From NCBI GenBank assembly GCA_911728455.2, contig OU452231.1, forward strand, positions 1,431,001 to 1,495,000: a DNA stretch of 64,000 nucleotides, in the 5' to 3' direction. Both the position numbers and the translations under genes were made by a program. The stretch comes from Marthasterias glacialis. Its lineage: Eukaryota > Echinodermata > Asteroidea > Forcipulatida > Asteriidae. The notes under the pieces are model-generated. The model had not been told where the DNA came from. It worked only from the letters and a program-made list of their open reading frames with translations, and did no database searches. Shown here piece by piece: positions 1 through 10,900 of this stretch. Position 1 is the stretch's first letter; every line of letters begins with the position of its first letter.

Positions 1-1170
1 TTACTACATAGCTAACCCACGGACCTCTTTCCTCTGACTTCCATGGTTAAGATACCACGGCTCAAAAGCCCCAGACCTCACGGTGAGCCAAACTAGCTTC
101 GCAGAATACACTCCCATTGTCACCGTATTACGTTTATCCCGGCTTTGTTCAATTTAAAAGCCTCGTTTGACGTTTCTTTGAAATTGTAAACTCTTTGAGC
201 TTGGTTTTATGGAAAACAAGGTCATTTTATATGTTAGTATACCTTTTTTTCCTCTGTGTTTTTACATTGGACGGAACCAGCAAAAATAAATCAACCTTAG
301 AAAGTCGATGTTCTGTGGGACAAGTTATTTTTTGAACTCCAACCTACGCATCATGAATGTTTACAGCGTGGTCATAATTTATCGCGGTCATCCGCGTCAT
401 TTTTGACATCACGTGATAAGTCAAACATGTTATTTCATGACCACAAAAAGGCTTCAAAACGATTTGGGATATCGGATTGTGTGCGATTTCTAAGTTCGAC
501 AAAGTCGTCGTAAAAAGCTTCATGATTTAAAGGGAACATTGCCTTTGGATTGGGCGCTTTTGGTGTTATAAAAGCGTTGGTTATATGAAATGAATCTGGT
601 CGGATAGATATTTTAAAAGTAGAATTTAATTATTCGCATAACAAAATATCCGTTGAAATTGCGTGGTTTTTGTTGAATTTCGTGACAGAACACGGTCCGC
701 CATTTTGTAGAATCAAATTTTTGACTACACAAAATTAAGGACCGTATGTTTCCATATGTGAGTGTGGTTCCGCTGGTTGTATTTCCAGAGGCAAATGCAT
801 GTTTTTTTTTAAATCACTACTCACTCACAACAACACACTGTATAGTTGTTTTATTGCACGAACAACTCTGAAAACAGCAACATTTTCAGAGATTTGAAGG
901 CAAAGTGTCCCTTTATAGTTTTTTTGTTTACTCATCAAGAAATGTTCCTATTAGTATCCGTGGATTTGAGGCTTCAGATTACGAATCTACCCAAATGGTT
1001 TTTGACCAAACATAAAAAATTGAATCTGATAAGCAAACTGTTGCCCAGGAAAACTTTCCCGACAATTATTTTCGTCTGAAATTTTACAAAGTGCGAGGAC
1101 ATTGACCCACAGTACAATAGTTTTCAATTGATTTCGATTGGAGGAATTAAAATATTCCCGTATTTAAACA
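1..1170. other. Non-coding stretch, nothing recognised
   Basis: AT-rich sequence with no reading frame that has gene-like composition or convincing splice sites. The short open frame near 846-1079 shows no recognisable protein character. Confidence 0.5.
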
Positions 1171-1173
1171 TAC

Positions 1174-1500
1174 ACTTGGGTACAAATCGTGACTAATGAC
1201 GCCTACGTTGGCGCAAATATTTACGACTTGGGATACAAATCGTAAATTTTGTCGCCATTATTGGCGTAATTATTATTACGACTTGGGGCACAAAGGGTGA
1301 CTTTTGACGCCAATATTTGTATCTATATTTTGACAACACCGACATAGTGTTAGGTGTGCCCGTTGCTTTATTGCTGGTATAATTAACACCATGTCGGTGT
1401 TGTTGCATACAGATACCATGAGAATCAATTCAACACCTGCAGTTGTATGGTGTATTTGCGATTTGGGGCTCAAATCGTGAATTTTTACGCCAATGTTGGG
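1174..1500. repeat. Short tandem repeat of about 53 bp with inserted hairpin
   Basis: Units begin with an 'acttgggNacaaatcgtg'-like core at about 1174, 1226 and 1281, and again at 1461 after an interruption. Each is followed by a 'gacgccaatNttggcgtaa'-like palindromic segment. The interruption holds the hairpin at 1333-1403. Copies have diverged, so the array is not very recent. Confidence 0.7.
1333..1403. mobile_element. Small hairpin element nested in tandem repeat
   Basis: Arms ACAACACCGACATAGTGTT (1333-1351) and AACACCATGTCGGTGTTGT (1385-1403) are reverse complements with one mismatch, around a 33-base loop. The placement inside a repeat unit suggests insertion of a tiny fold-back or MITE-like element, though a locally generated palindrome is possible. 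Confidence 0.55.
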
Positions 1501-1700
1501 GTAAATATAAGAAATGTACGATGTCCATTTATAGCCACCATAGGTTTGTTCAGTGAAATTTAGGAGAAGAATATATTTATTCATAAAAAACAATGATGCA
1601 CCATAACCTTGAATTTCAATCACATTATTTATAATATCTTCTAATGAGTGAACTACATGTATTTAATAAGAAATTAAAGAAAGAGAAAAGTTGTAATTAC

Positions 1701-2604
1701 CTGATGATGAAGAATGATGATGCGACTTCCTAGGGTCGTACATGGATTCCGTGGCGGGTGTGTCCGGTCGACTTGCCGGCATAAGGGTACCTCCTCGCAA
1801 GCTCATTGTCCTCCTTGGTATGTACGGGGATCCTCCACTCCTCGGGGAGGCTTCACCGGTGTTTGCTACATGCTGTAGTACATCAGTGAATGAGCCGAAC
1901 GAAAAAGGTCTAGTTCGACGGGTCTTCCCTTGCTCGTTCCCGGTGGGCGTCGGGGACTCTGGACCGCTGAGATGCTTTGCACCTCCCCGTATTCTCCGGA
2001 CAATCATTGGGGAACCTTCTAACGACCGACTCACCCTGTTCGTTCCTGCTACGACGGGGTTTAGTAAAGGTGGTTTACGGAAAACGTGGGGTGAGTTTGA
2101 TCCGGAAGAGTTGCGAGAGCGCGGACTTGTGTCCGGTGGATGCGGGACGGGGCTCGCAGCGATGTTTCCCGGTGGCAAGGTCTGCTTCCCGTGGTGCTTT
2201 AGAAGTTCAGAGTCGGAACACTGACGTACCATAAACTTAAGACGGCGATGTATAAGCGGACTTCCTACGCCTGCTCCAGGGGGAAGTTCGCTCTCCGCAG
2301 GCCCATGATGTGAAGTCTGAATCGCAGTGGAGTCCGGCGTTGTTGGGTTGTAATTGAACCGTGATTTTTCCTGGGTGTGGGGGATTCCAACAAGAGGGGG
2401 CAACTCCCCCTGCACCGCGGGGCAACTTGTAGTCTTTCCCAACTTCATTTTACCGTTGGGATGGAAAGAAGATTTAAGGCTGAGGTCATGGGGCTGGTGA
2501 GGAGAAATCTGCTGTCGAAATTGTGACTTCCAAAGATGGCTATCCTCAGGAGACGACGGTGGAGGGTTAGTCATTATTATCCACTTCAAATCAATATCTC
2601 TCCT
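1701..2604 (-). CDS. Large exon of unrecognised Ser/Pro-rich phosphoprotein
   Basis: A roughly 300-codon open frame ends at a good donor (TCAG|GTAATT at 1701/1700, phase 1). It either starts at an acceptor (TTCCCAG|AGG, exon from 2604) or uses the ATG at 2574; a stop codon lies in frame just upstream of the acceptor. Base composition is much richer in G+C than the flanks, as expected of coding DNA. The protein is rich in Ser, Pro, Arg and Gly. It contains three repeats of the form GSP-x-I-x-RR (GSPLIHRR, GSPMIVRR, GSPYIPRR) and many SP/TP sites, so a regulated, intrinsically disordered scaffold segment is likely. I do not recognise the family, and I could not find the remaining exons. The long plus-strand frame over the same bases is a shadow. 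Confidence 0.7.
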
Positions 2605-5150
2605 CTGGGAACATCACAGCAATTAACTACTATTTTATGTAAACTATACATCCATACACTCTTCGCATGACTGAGAAATATTAATTTAGTGTTTCCGCTT
2701 CTCTAACGACGAGACAGTTGGCAAACACATCATCATAAAGAATGTCACTTACTACTGTGACAAGATATAGTCAACAGCCGTCTGGTATAGAGTGAAGCAG
2801 ACGATCGTAAACAACCCACAATTCTTAGGTAAAAAAAATTGTCAGCACACCTTGTGCGACGAATAATGTGCTTTAGAACCGTGCGTGTATAAACACTAAT
2901 GACATCCACAGAAGGTCATCAAACCTTTTGAGAATTAGACGAACACAATCTCCAAAAGAAACGTCCAGCTGTAAACTAACTTCATTCTTAGCAGCTTGAA
3001 AACTTCCAGAGAGTAAGAGAAAGCTACCCTATTAACGACTCTTCACATCAGCAGGGTGACAAAAGTCCGGGATTCCACCGGCAGTTAAAAGCGCTTTTCA
3101 CGCTGCTTTGCCTGGGTGGTTTTAACACACTAGCGCGGCCACCCCATGCATAGTTAAGAAACCTATTCACCTAACTAAACTCAATGAGCCATTATAGCCG
3201 CTCTATTATCATTACAACCTGCCTTGATAAATCCTGAGAGATGGTTGAATGTAAAAAAGGAGAGTTTTCTTTCTGGCGTTCCAGGTTCCTGCACTACGCT
3301 CTGCCGACGGAGAGATTTGACCACTTCACCAACATAACTCACCAGGCAGACAAATTCCAATTCGAGGAACGATGATAAAGGTTTTAAAAATTCACGACGT
3401 CACCAGATGACTGAGTAGAGTGTTTGCTGTTGTTAAAACACAGAAACCTAAAAAAATCCATGGGATAAGTAACCCAATCAATAAAGTTAGTCCATTTTCC
3501 TTGATCCGATTTGCCTTTGTATTGCGCACGGAGCCTGGCCTCTGCAGTGCAGCTGGGTTACCCTAACAGTGACCTGCTGTGTATTGAAGGCTTGGGACCC
3601 GTATCCACTGTTTCCCCACGTCACATACGGTACACGGTGAATATAAACACCGACACTTTATTATTTGATTCATAATATGATATTTTTTATCAGCCACGTT
3701 TGGACAGCTGTAGTAGGTTACCATGACTACACATACGCCGCATACCCCGCCGGGTTGGTGAACTGGTTTTGATTGAACAGCGAGGGCGCTGCACAAGTTG
3801 CATTTTTTTCCAGCAATTCCAACAGACTTATCGCAATTCATTGTATACCGCATGAAGATAGTCAACCCAGACTAAAATGTAAAGTTACGCTACAGAATCG
3901 AAATCTATATTTTTGAAACTGATTTACATGATGACTGTACTGTCAGACTGCGTCGATTACTCTTGTTCTTAAGGCGGGAAAGCGAAAATTAAAACAAAGG
4001 AACCAATCCAGGGATGTACCCAAACTACTATCACTCGATCGGAGTAGTGTAAAGTTCATTCAGTTATGTAAAGAGGGGCAAAGGTCAAATTCAGGTTTAT
4101 CATGTACTCATTTTCCAATAGATAGAGTATTTTTGACAATGTCAAGAAACTAGAAGTCTCTAACCTCGTTAAATCGGTGTAGAATGACATCGTATTTGAT
4201 ACTCTTTCGGAGCGAAATCTTGAAACATGACGCCATTGCATTGTCAGAAACAATTGGGTCTGTACATTCCAGGGAGGAATTGATGGCCAGTCAAAAGGTC
4301 ATCAATGCCATTTGAGTACCATGGAAAGTCAGCAAAACCAACAATTCCCCTTGCACAAATTTACAGGCCAGTGTATTTGTAAATGATGTTTGTGGATGTT
4401 AACAAATTTCACACTGGAAGGGTATCAAATACAATGGCATTTTTACACCGTTTTAACGTGAGGTTAGAAACACGTAAATTTGTCTCCCACTTTCACAAGG
4501 ACTTTATCAATTGAAAAACAGGTGCATTTATACCCAACATTGAGGGCGCAAAAAATAGTCACAGCCGTGTCCGACTTTGGAGACCTTTTTCAAAGTGAAC
4601 TTTTGTTGCATCGCTATGGATGAGGCACACCAATCTAGAGACAAACATGATTGTTAATTATTGGGGGAGGGGAGATTGGATCAGTTTCAATCTCACAACC
4701 CACTCGGTATGAAGTTCATAGCAGTACCAATCCTCCACAGAATTGTATCCATCAGAAATGATCTCAAAGTCGAAGAAATAACATTCAAAGGCTTCACAAG
4801 TTACGTTGTTATTTCGATTGTCGACAGATGACAGAAGCGCGTATGATCTGGACGCAAAAAAAAAATCCCAAACAAAACGGAACCGTTTTCACTATAAAAA
4901 GTAGGGAACGAAGTTGCTGAAATTGTTAAATATCGGTTGTAATGAAGAGGCGTTTGCTGAAATATTTAGAGAATGTGAATTATTTAATTCTATTGAAAAA
5001 CAACGAATAGATGCAGTTCTGGCGTTAAGCAGTCTACTTTTGAGTTCAACTAAACGTTTCCAAGCGATGACTGGCCTCTGTGCACGAATATTCAAAACGT
5101 TACCGTAATATTGCACTGTGCATAACAATAACTCCAAATTGTACATCATC
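2605..5150. other. Non-coding stretch between two minus-strand genes
   Basis: No exon supported. Upstream exons or the promoter of the gene at 1701-2604 may lie here but were not identified. The small open frames on both strands near 3563-3865 and 4892-5170 have no recognisable domain. Confidence 0.45.
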
Positions 5151-5203
5151 AGTCCTTGAACGGGCTTCATATACCACGTGATTCGACTCCATGATGCTTG
5201 TTT

Positions 5204-5944
5204 TCACACCAGTCGAGCATAGGCGTTGCATGTAGGTGTATCTCCAGTGTCATTGTCGGTAGCTGCTTGAAGGGGTGTTGGTGCATTGTTCAGCTGGCAA
5301 AGTAGCTCACCGTCAATGTCAAGTTTGTTGACGTTAAAGGAGAGGCACCGAGGTTCTCCGAAGCAGGCCGAGGCACACCCGATGACGGTCTTGCTTCGGA
5401 ACTCGCGGATGACGTGCCCGAAAAGGCAATCTTCTACCCTGTGCCACCAAGCGACATGGGATCTGAAGGTGCAGATAGCATCCCTCCTACACATGGCAAG
5501 GTTGCCGGGGTCACCACAGCTGGTATCATACCAAAAACCACTCAACTTCAGCAAGCTGGCACAATTTTCATCGCCACGACCGTCTGCTTCTCCGGCCTTC
5601 CACAATGGGGATGTTGACTCGACCCGACCCTGATCAGCACAAAACCATCCTGTCGTGTTTTTTTTACAGGGAAGATAGAGCAAGGCATTGTCACCACCTG
5701 GTATCTGCTTCCAGAAGAAGTAGTTTTCTTCTTGGGTACGAGGTGATGCCATCTCACCGCCCATCCCGAGGCATGATTGCCGCGCATTCTCCCTCGTGGT
5801 TGGGGGTGTTAGACGGTAACAATAGTCACTCCATCGCTGCCAATCCGGAGGGCAATGGCAGCCGCGGAAACAGGGACTGTACCCCAACACCACAAAAGCT
5901 AACAAACTAAAACAGATAACTCTTACAATATAAGACGCCATCAT
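5204..5944 (-). CDS. Secreted C-type lectin with PAN/Apple-like C-terminal module
   Basis: Single-exon gene of 246 aa. The first true ATG is at 5944 (ATG ATG GCG); the open frame extends six codons upstream only through a TTG. Residues 1-24 form a hydrophobic signal peptide. A Cys-rich CTLD follows (about 27-150), with the opening CPPDWQRWSDYCYRL, a tryptophan-rich core and the closing WYDTSCG...AMC. The calcium/sugar site is atypical: the usual EPN/QPD position reads EAD (WKAGEADG) and WND reads WYD, so classical calcium-dependent mannose or galactose binding is doubtful. The last 85 residues carry four or more cysteines in a PAN/Apple-like pattern (CLFGHVI...GCASACFGEPRCLSFN...LCQL). Likely role: an extracellular recognition protein of innate immunity or matrix. 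It is transcribed away from the Sox gene. Confidence 0.85.
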   Translation of the reverse strand: MMASYIVRVICFSLLAFVVLGYSPCFRGCHCPPDWQRWSDYCYRLTPPTTRENARQSCLGMGGEMASPRTQEENYFFWKQIPGGDNALLYLPCKKNTTGWFCADQGRVESTSPLWKAGEADGRGDENCASLLKLSGFWYDTSCGDPGNLAMCRRDAICTFRSHVAWWHRVEDCLFGHVIREFRSKTVIGCASACFGEPRCLSFNVNKLDIDGELLCQLNNAPTPLQAATDNDTGDTPTCNAYARLV

Positions 5945-6004
5945 CTTAACACGAAGAACCAATCTACTGCTGCGAAATGTCGGCTGCGAGTCACTGCGGC
6001 ACTG

Positions 6005-6011
6005 TTTTATA
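6005..6011 (-). promoter_or_regulatory. TATA box of the C-type lectin gene
   Basis: On the minus strand the bases read GGTATAAAACAG, with TATAAAA at 6011-6005. This lies 61 bp upstream of the ATG at 5944 and predicts a start site near 5978 with a very short 5' UTR. That fits a compact, inducible, intronless gene. Confidence 0.65.
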
Positions 6012-6189
6012 CCAACTTCACAAAAGAACGTAGAGAAGCATTATTAAGTACACGCGTATAATAAAATAAAAAATAACGGCTCATTATTAAAATATCGCAA
6101 ACCACTCAGGGTTTAATTTTGATGAAAGGTAATTAAGATTCGTCCTTGACGACAGACACTTTAAATCCTTAAAACTAAGTATACTTAAT

Positions 6190-6492
6190 AGGCACTATAG
6201 AGGATTGGTAACGATAAACAACAGCTTGTTTTGTTTCAGCCTGAAAGCTTACTGTTTTTGAAGTTAATGCTGTCATATTCGAGAAAACTGTATCTGAAAA
6301 CCTTCAAAATCAGCTGGTTTTAGTTGTAACAATGGAAATTAAGGACAATGTGTGTACATGCTGAAAAATGTGCACGGTTAATCACTATTTTCTCCTGACT
6401 CAGACGCACATGAACCCAAATTTTCAACCAAAAAAAATCCAAGTGAATCAAACAAAGTAAAGGAACACTGCACTATTAGCTTTACCAATCTT
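6190..6492. mobile_element. Inverted-repeat element, copy 1 of the ACTATACAGGATTGG family
   Basis: The left end 'ggcactatagaggattggtaa' and internal blocks such as 'tgctgtcatattcgagaaaactgtatctgaaaa' match the fuller copy at 43005-43526. The right end (ctttaccaatc) has decayed. No coding capacity. Comparison with the other copy shows the state of this family before the nested insertion found there. Confidence 0.7.
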
Positions 6493-7682
6493 AAGTACAT
6501 GACAAAGGAAAGATTAGTTGCCCATTAGTATAATCTCAAACCAATCATGGTTTAATTTTGCTGTAATGCAAGTAAGATTCGCCCTTGAACGACAGACATC
6601 AAGGAATTAAAACTAATGGATCGTCGACGAAACAATGCAACCCAACGGCTTATTGTACCGTACCTCATTATTTGCAAACGTCCACGCAAATAGACTTTTT
6701 AGTGGTGAACATCGTCAACTTCAATGGACATTTTTAAAGCCAATCTGCAAAAGTAAAGTACTTAAGCTTAACGAATGTCAGTATTTTAAAACGTTAACAG
6801 ACAAGGTGGCGCTACAAGTTTAGGCGCTAGGATGAAAAAATACCCATTTGTTTACTGGAATCTTCACTATTTCGAGGCCTAAAAAAAAAGGAGAGAAATA
6901 AGACGTAAAAACTAAGGGAAGCGGAAACAAGACGGTTAACGCGTTCAGAGAAAATACTGTTAGTAAGTGTGACGTAGTTTCACTGTAAGCCACGCCCACT
7001 CCACAAACTGAATCCAGTGATTGCCAGAAGCCCACTGGAGGAGTTGCATTTACATAGGTATTCTTTAAAGATTTGTGGAAGACAAATTTTACGATTGGAC
7101 GTTGTCTTTTACAATAATATCGAAGATTATTATTACATTGTTATTATTTATTCGGCCAATATTTAAACAATCAAAACAATAGGATGGAGCATACAAGCAT
7201 TTCTAAAATAAGTCTTATGAAAGATAAACAATGTAAACAGAATAAGTAAAGAGGATTAAAAATGACAAAAACAATTCAAGAAAGACAGTGAGACAGAAAC
7301 ATTTTGGATACAGAACACAAGACAACCCACAAGGTGGCCAGGATTAATAAAAGTGAATAGTCACTGTTGCTCGAAGGCAAACAAATCCAACCTTGAATGG
7401 AACACCAACAATGGTAAGAAACGGTGAAATTGCTATAAATACTCTTCTCAGAATTACTGTTTCTGTTATTTTTTGAACGATAAAACGGATTTGGTAAAAT
7501 GGAACACAAACAAATGCCATGTATGCTTTGGAGGCCTAAAGTTGCAAAAACTTTGGGCACTCTGCCGATACGCTCGCGTGTTGCCATCAAACAGGATACT
7601 GAAATAACGTGTAGTGAACATAAAAACGCGCACGTCAGCAAAAGACTGCGCGTTTCTGTTAAAAGTCGCGCGTACGCGCTCA
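6493..7682. other. Intergenic region between lectin and SoxH genes
   Basis: The two genes are divergently transcribed from this AT-rich stretch. A segment around 6535-6625 repeats sequence similar to 6110-6175 (catggtttaattttg...gtaagattcgccctt), so part of it is a local duplication. No exon was recognised. Confidence 0.45.
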
Positions 7683-7710
7683 CTTTGTTCTTTCACATTG
7701 TTCCATTGTT
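7683..7710. promoter_or_regulatory. Cluster of three SOX-type binding motifs
   Basis: CTTTGTT at 7683-7689, CATTGTT at 7696-7702 and CATTGTT at 7704-7710 each fit the C[A/T]TTG[A/T][A/T] consensus of SOX HMG boxes. They sit 210-240 bp upstream of the start codon of a Sox gene. Feedback control by Sox proteins is an inference only. Confidence 0.4.
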
Positions 7711-7920
7711 TACATTCAATTATTATGATGTAATAATATAGATTTGAAAAACAATTTTATGACGTGACGATGTCTAGTAGTTTCGCTGCAGCTCTTTGCT
7801 GTGGAAATTAAGTGTTTATATTTTTTCGACAGCCAGTCATTGTGCCGGTTGTCACTATAACGTGAAAAAAACTTTAAACGCTGTCAACTTTTCAAAGAAT
7901 ACTTCAAAAACGACATTAAA

Positions 7921-10900
7921 ATGCTCTCTGGTATGAACTTACCAACATCAAATGGATGCAGTCTTGTGTTGGGTCCGGGCACGTCCATTCCAACCGTTCA
8001 ACTAAATCTTGCGGTTTCAGGTAATGTCAGGCCATATCTTGTTGAAGAGAGAACCGTTGCCTCCTCCCAAAGCCGGGGCAAACTTTCCTCTCTTCTGCAC
8101 GATGCTGCACCAACTCACACCTCAGCCAAGTCCTGTCCCGAGAAAGCACATGAGAACAGAGCAACTTTAAACACCCAAGAAAACCCGCAGGCATTTACCT
8201 CACAATCCCACCCAAACGGTTTGACGATTCTTACGCCGTCGAATCCCGATTTTCCGAATACTCGTATCGGAAACGGCGATTCCAACGATGCGAGGCAGTT
8301 GTTCTACTTGGTACCGGCTTCTGCGGTCAATGGCGGTTCGTCGATCCTAAATGAAGTGACGAATAATCGGTAGGCCGTAAACATCTTGTTTCTTTTTACA
8401 AAAATGTATTGCAATTTTATCAAAATGTCACTGTACTGCATCTACCTGCCTAGACTGACGTCTTACTTGAACAAAGGCACACCATTCAAGTTTTCTATTG
8501 AAATAAATCACATGACAGTGTTGGTGGTAATTAACACCGTGTAGGCTGTCATATTACCGATTATAGTTTTACGAACGCCACCATCATGACCCGTACTAGC
8601 CCTGGGCTCGATTTCACAAAGCGATACGATTCCTCTTAAGACGAGTTGTCAATTTTGCCATAGTGAATTGGTCTTGTGACATCACATTTGCTAAGCAACT
8701 AATCTTAATTTTAGATTGACGTTAAGATCAATCTTACTAAACTCCTTGTGAAGTCGGCCCCAGGTTGGACTCGTCTGATGCGTACGACGCGAAGTCAATG
8801 CAGTGCAACGGAGACAGACGTCCTACCAGGGCTAAAAAAAAAAAAAAAAAAAAAATTGCAAAAAAAAAATACAATATTTTTATTTTTTACATTATGTTTT
8901 CATTTGTTTGTAATTTTTTTTCCGGGCATCATGTCAATCTCCACCACACCAGTTCTACTAGCTACCAAAGACCCCAAGCCGTGGTTCCAACAAACACTTC
9001 AAGTCTGGCAACAACTCCACCCAGTATCACCTGCAAGATAGGAGAGAAACTGTACAGGTGTATCGAGATCGGAAAACAGCCGTCGGCGAACACAACAGCA
9101 GACGGCTGTTCATCGGTTCAAATCTCCCAAGTGATTCCAAGTCGACGTCTTCTCCAACAAGAATCAGTGTTGACGTCACCAGAGACGTCACAACCTGGAT
9201 CTACTGGAAAGGCTGTTGCTATTAATTGTGACCCAACTCAATCTTCGTGTGGAGGGTTTGTGTTGTTTCTCTGGTTTCACATTAGATGTATTATTTTATG
9301 CAACCTTTGGTTGAATTCTATGAGTATAAACACACACAAAGGTATGATTCTGAAATGTTTTCAATTTACATTTCAAAAGACCTTACCACAGACATATAAT
9401 ACCTATCACATGATTATGTCTGTGGACCTTACGCACATTACATCATTTAAGTAGGGCGTCCTCGGCTAGAGTTCAAAAGAAGGAAGCTCATTGGCCAATC
9501 ATGTGCGCCCTACGTTCGTAAATAGGTATGTGTTTTCCATTGTTTCATCATCGTTTAAAGATTGGCGGCCATGCAGATGACGTCAATGCATGAGGTCTAT
9601 AATGTTTTCACTTATGCTTTTGTTTATAGTCCACTAGCGCAACCAGCAGGCTTAGGCCCTACAACCATTTCCGTATTGACCAAAGAAACCCAGCCGGCAA
9701 CACGTCCGGAAATGCCGAAAGAGCTTGAAGATGCCCAGCCGAAGAAGACAACACCAACCCTGCAGAGTGTCGACCAGGGAAGCGGTGGCATGGCCACCCC
9801 TCCCGTGGACAAAACGTTCACCGAGTTGACTAACTACACACCAAGGAGCACGGAGATCGTACACACCACGGCCTCCGAAAAACCTCTGACGATCGTCGAA
9901 GAAGAACCGACGGTGCAAACTCATCACGCCGTCCCATCAGTTCAAATCAACGAGAACAATTCGAGTCTCCCTCGAAATGGAAGTCACCAAAGAATCTTCG
10001 CCGACAGAACTACGGTTGGTGTTGGGGCACTGGGTCGGCAAGCGCCCTCATCGGCTGCATCCAAACCAAGCGCACCCTCCCATGAACAAGGTGAAGCCGC
10101 CCCAACCACCGCTGCAGGTTCACATTGCTGCCATGAAGGTGAAAGTATAAAAAAAAACTCCTCATTCAATAGCACATGAAATATATCCAGTAAAGGGTGT
10201 GGGGGCTTTCTGGTTGGCTCGGTGGTATCTTCCCTGCTTTTAACTTCTGTGGACCCCGGTTAGTATCCCGGACCGGAGTTTTGCACATGTATTAAGTTTC
10301 CAGTCCCTAACTATTCTTCAGGCGGGTCACAGTGCTAGAATCGCTTTTAAGGGTTCTTCGATTTCATTACCAGAAATAATGTGTGTTTTACGTAATCATG
10401 AAACGCCCACCGCTTATGATCTTCACCTTCTATATACATGTTCTGAGTTTATTGTGGCAAATTAATTATTCTAACCAAAAAGACTTCCAATCAACATTAA
10501 CAGTGCTTATCACACATCGTTGTAAGGCAAATTGAAAATTTATGAACTTTAACATCGTTAAATTAAACTGACTGTAAATGCTTCCATTCTTTGAACAAAT
10601 CAAGGTAATAAAACCAACCTGTGAAAATGTCAACTCATTTCGTTTTGCGAGAAAACGGTAAAAATGCATTCAGTTCTGACTGTTTTTATTTCCAGACACA
10701 CTCTTGTGCCGAGGTCGTAAGCGCCGCAATGCCGACCATGTCCGGCGACCCATGAACGCCTTCATGGTGTGGGCACGCATCAACAGACCACTCCTGGCCA
10801 AAAACTTCCGGGGCAACAACAATGCCGACATTAGCATCCGGTTAGGTCAAGCTTGGAACGCTCTGACGCATGAGCAGAAAGACCCCTTCTACAAGGAGGC

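Noticed and set aside
1742..2224. 160-codon plus-strand open frame
   Set aside because: Shadow of the GC-rich coding exon on the minus strand; composition and the donor/acceptor favour the minus frame.
5945..5962. Upstream extension of the lectin start
   Set aside because: The extra codons begin with TTG; the first ATG is at 5944 and gives a normal signal peptide.
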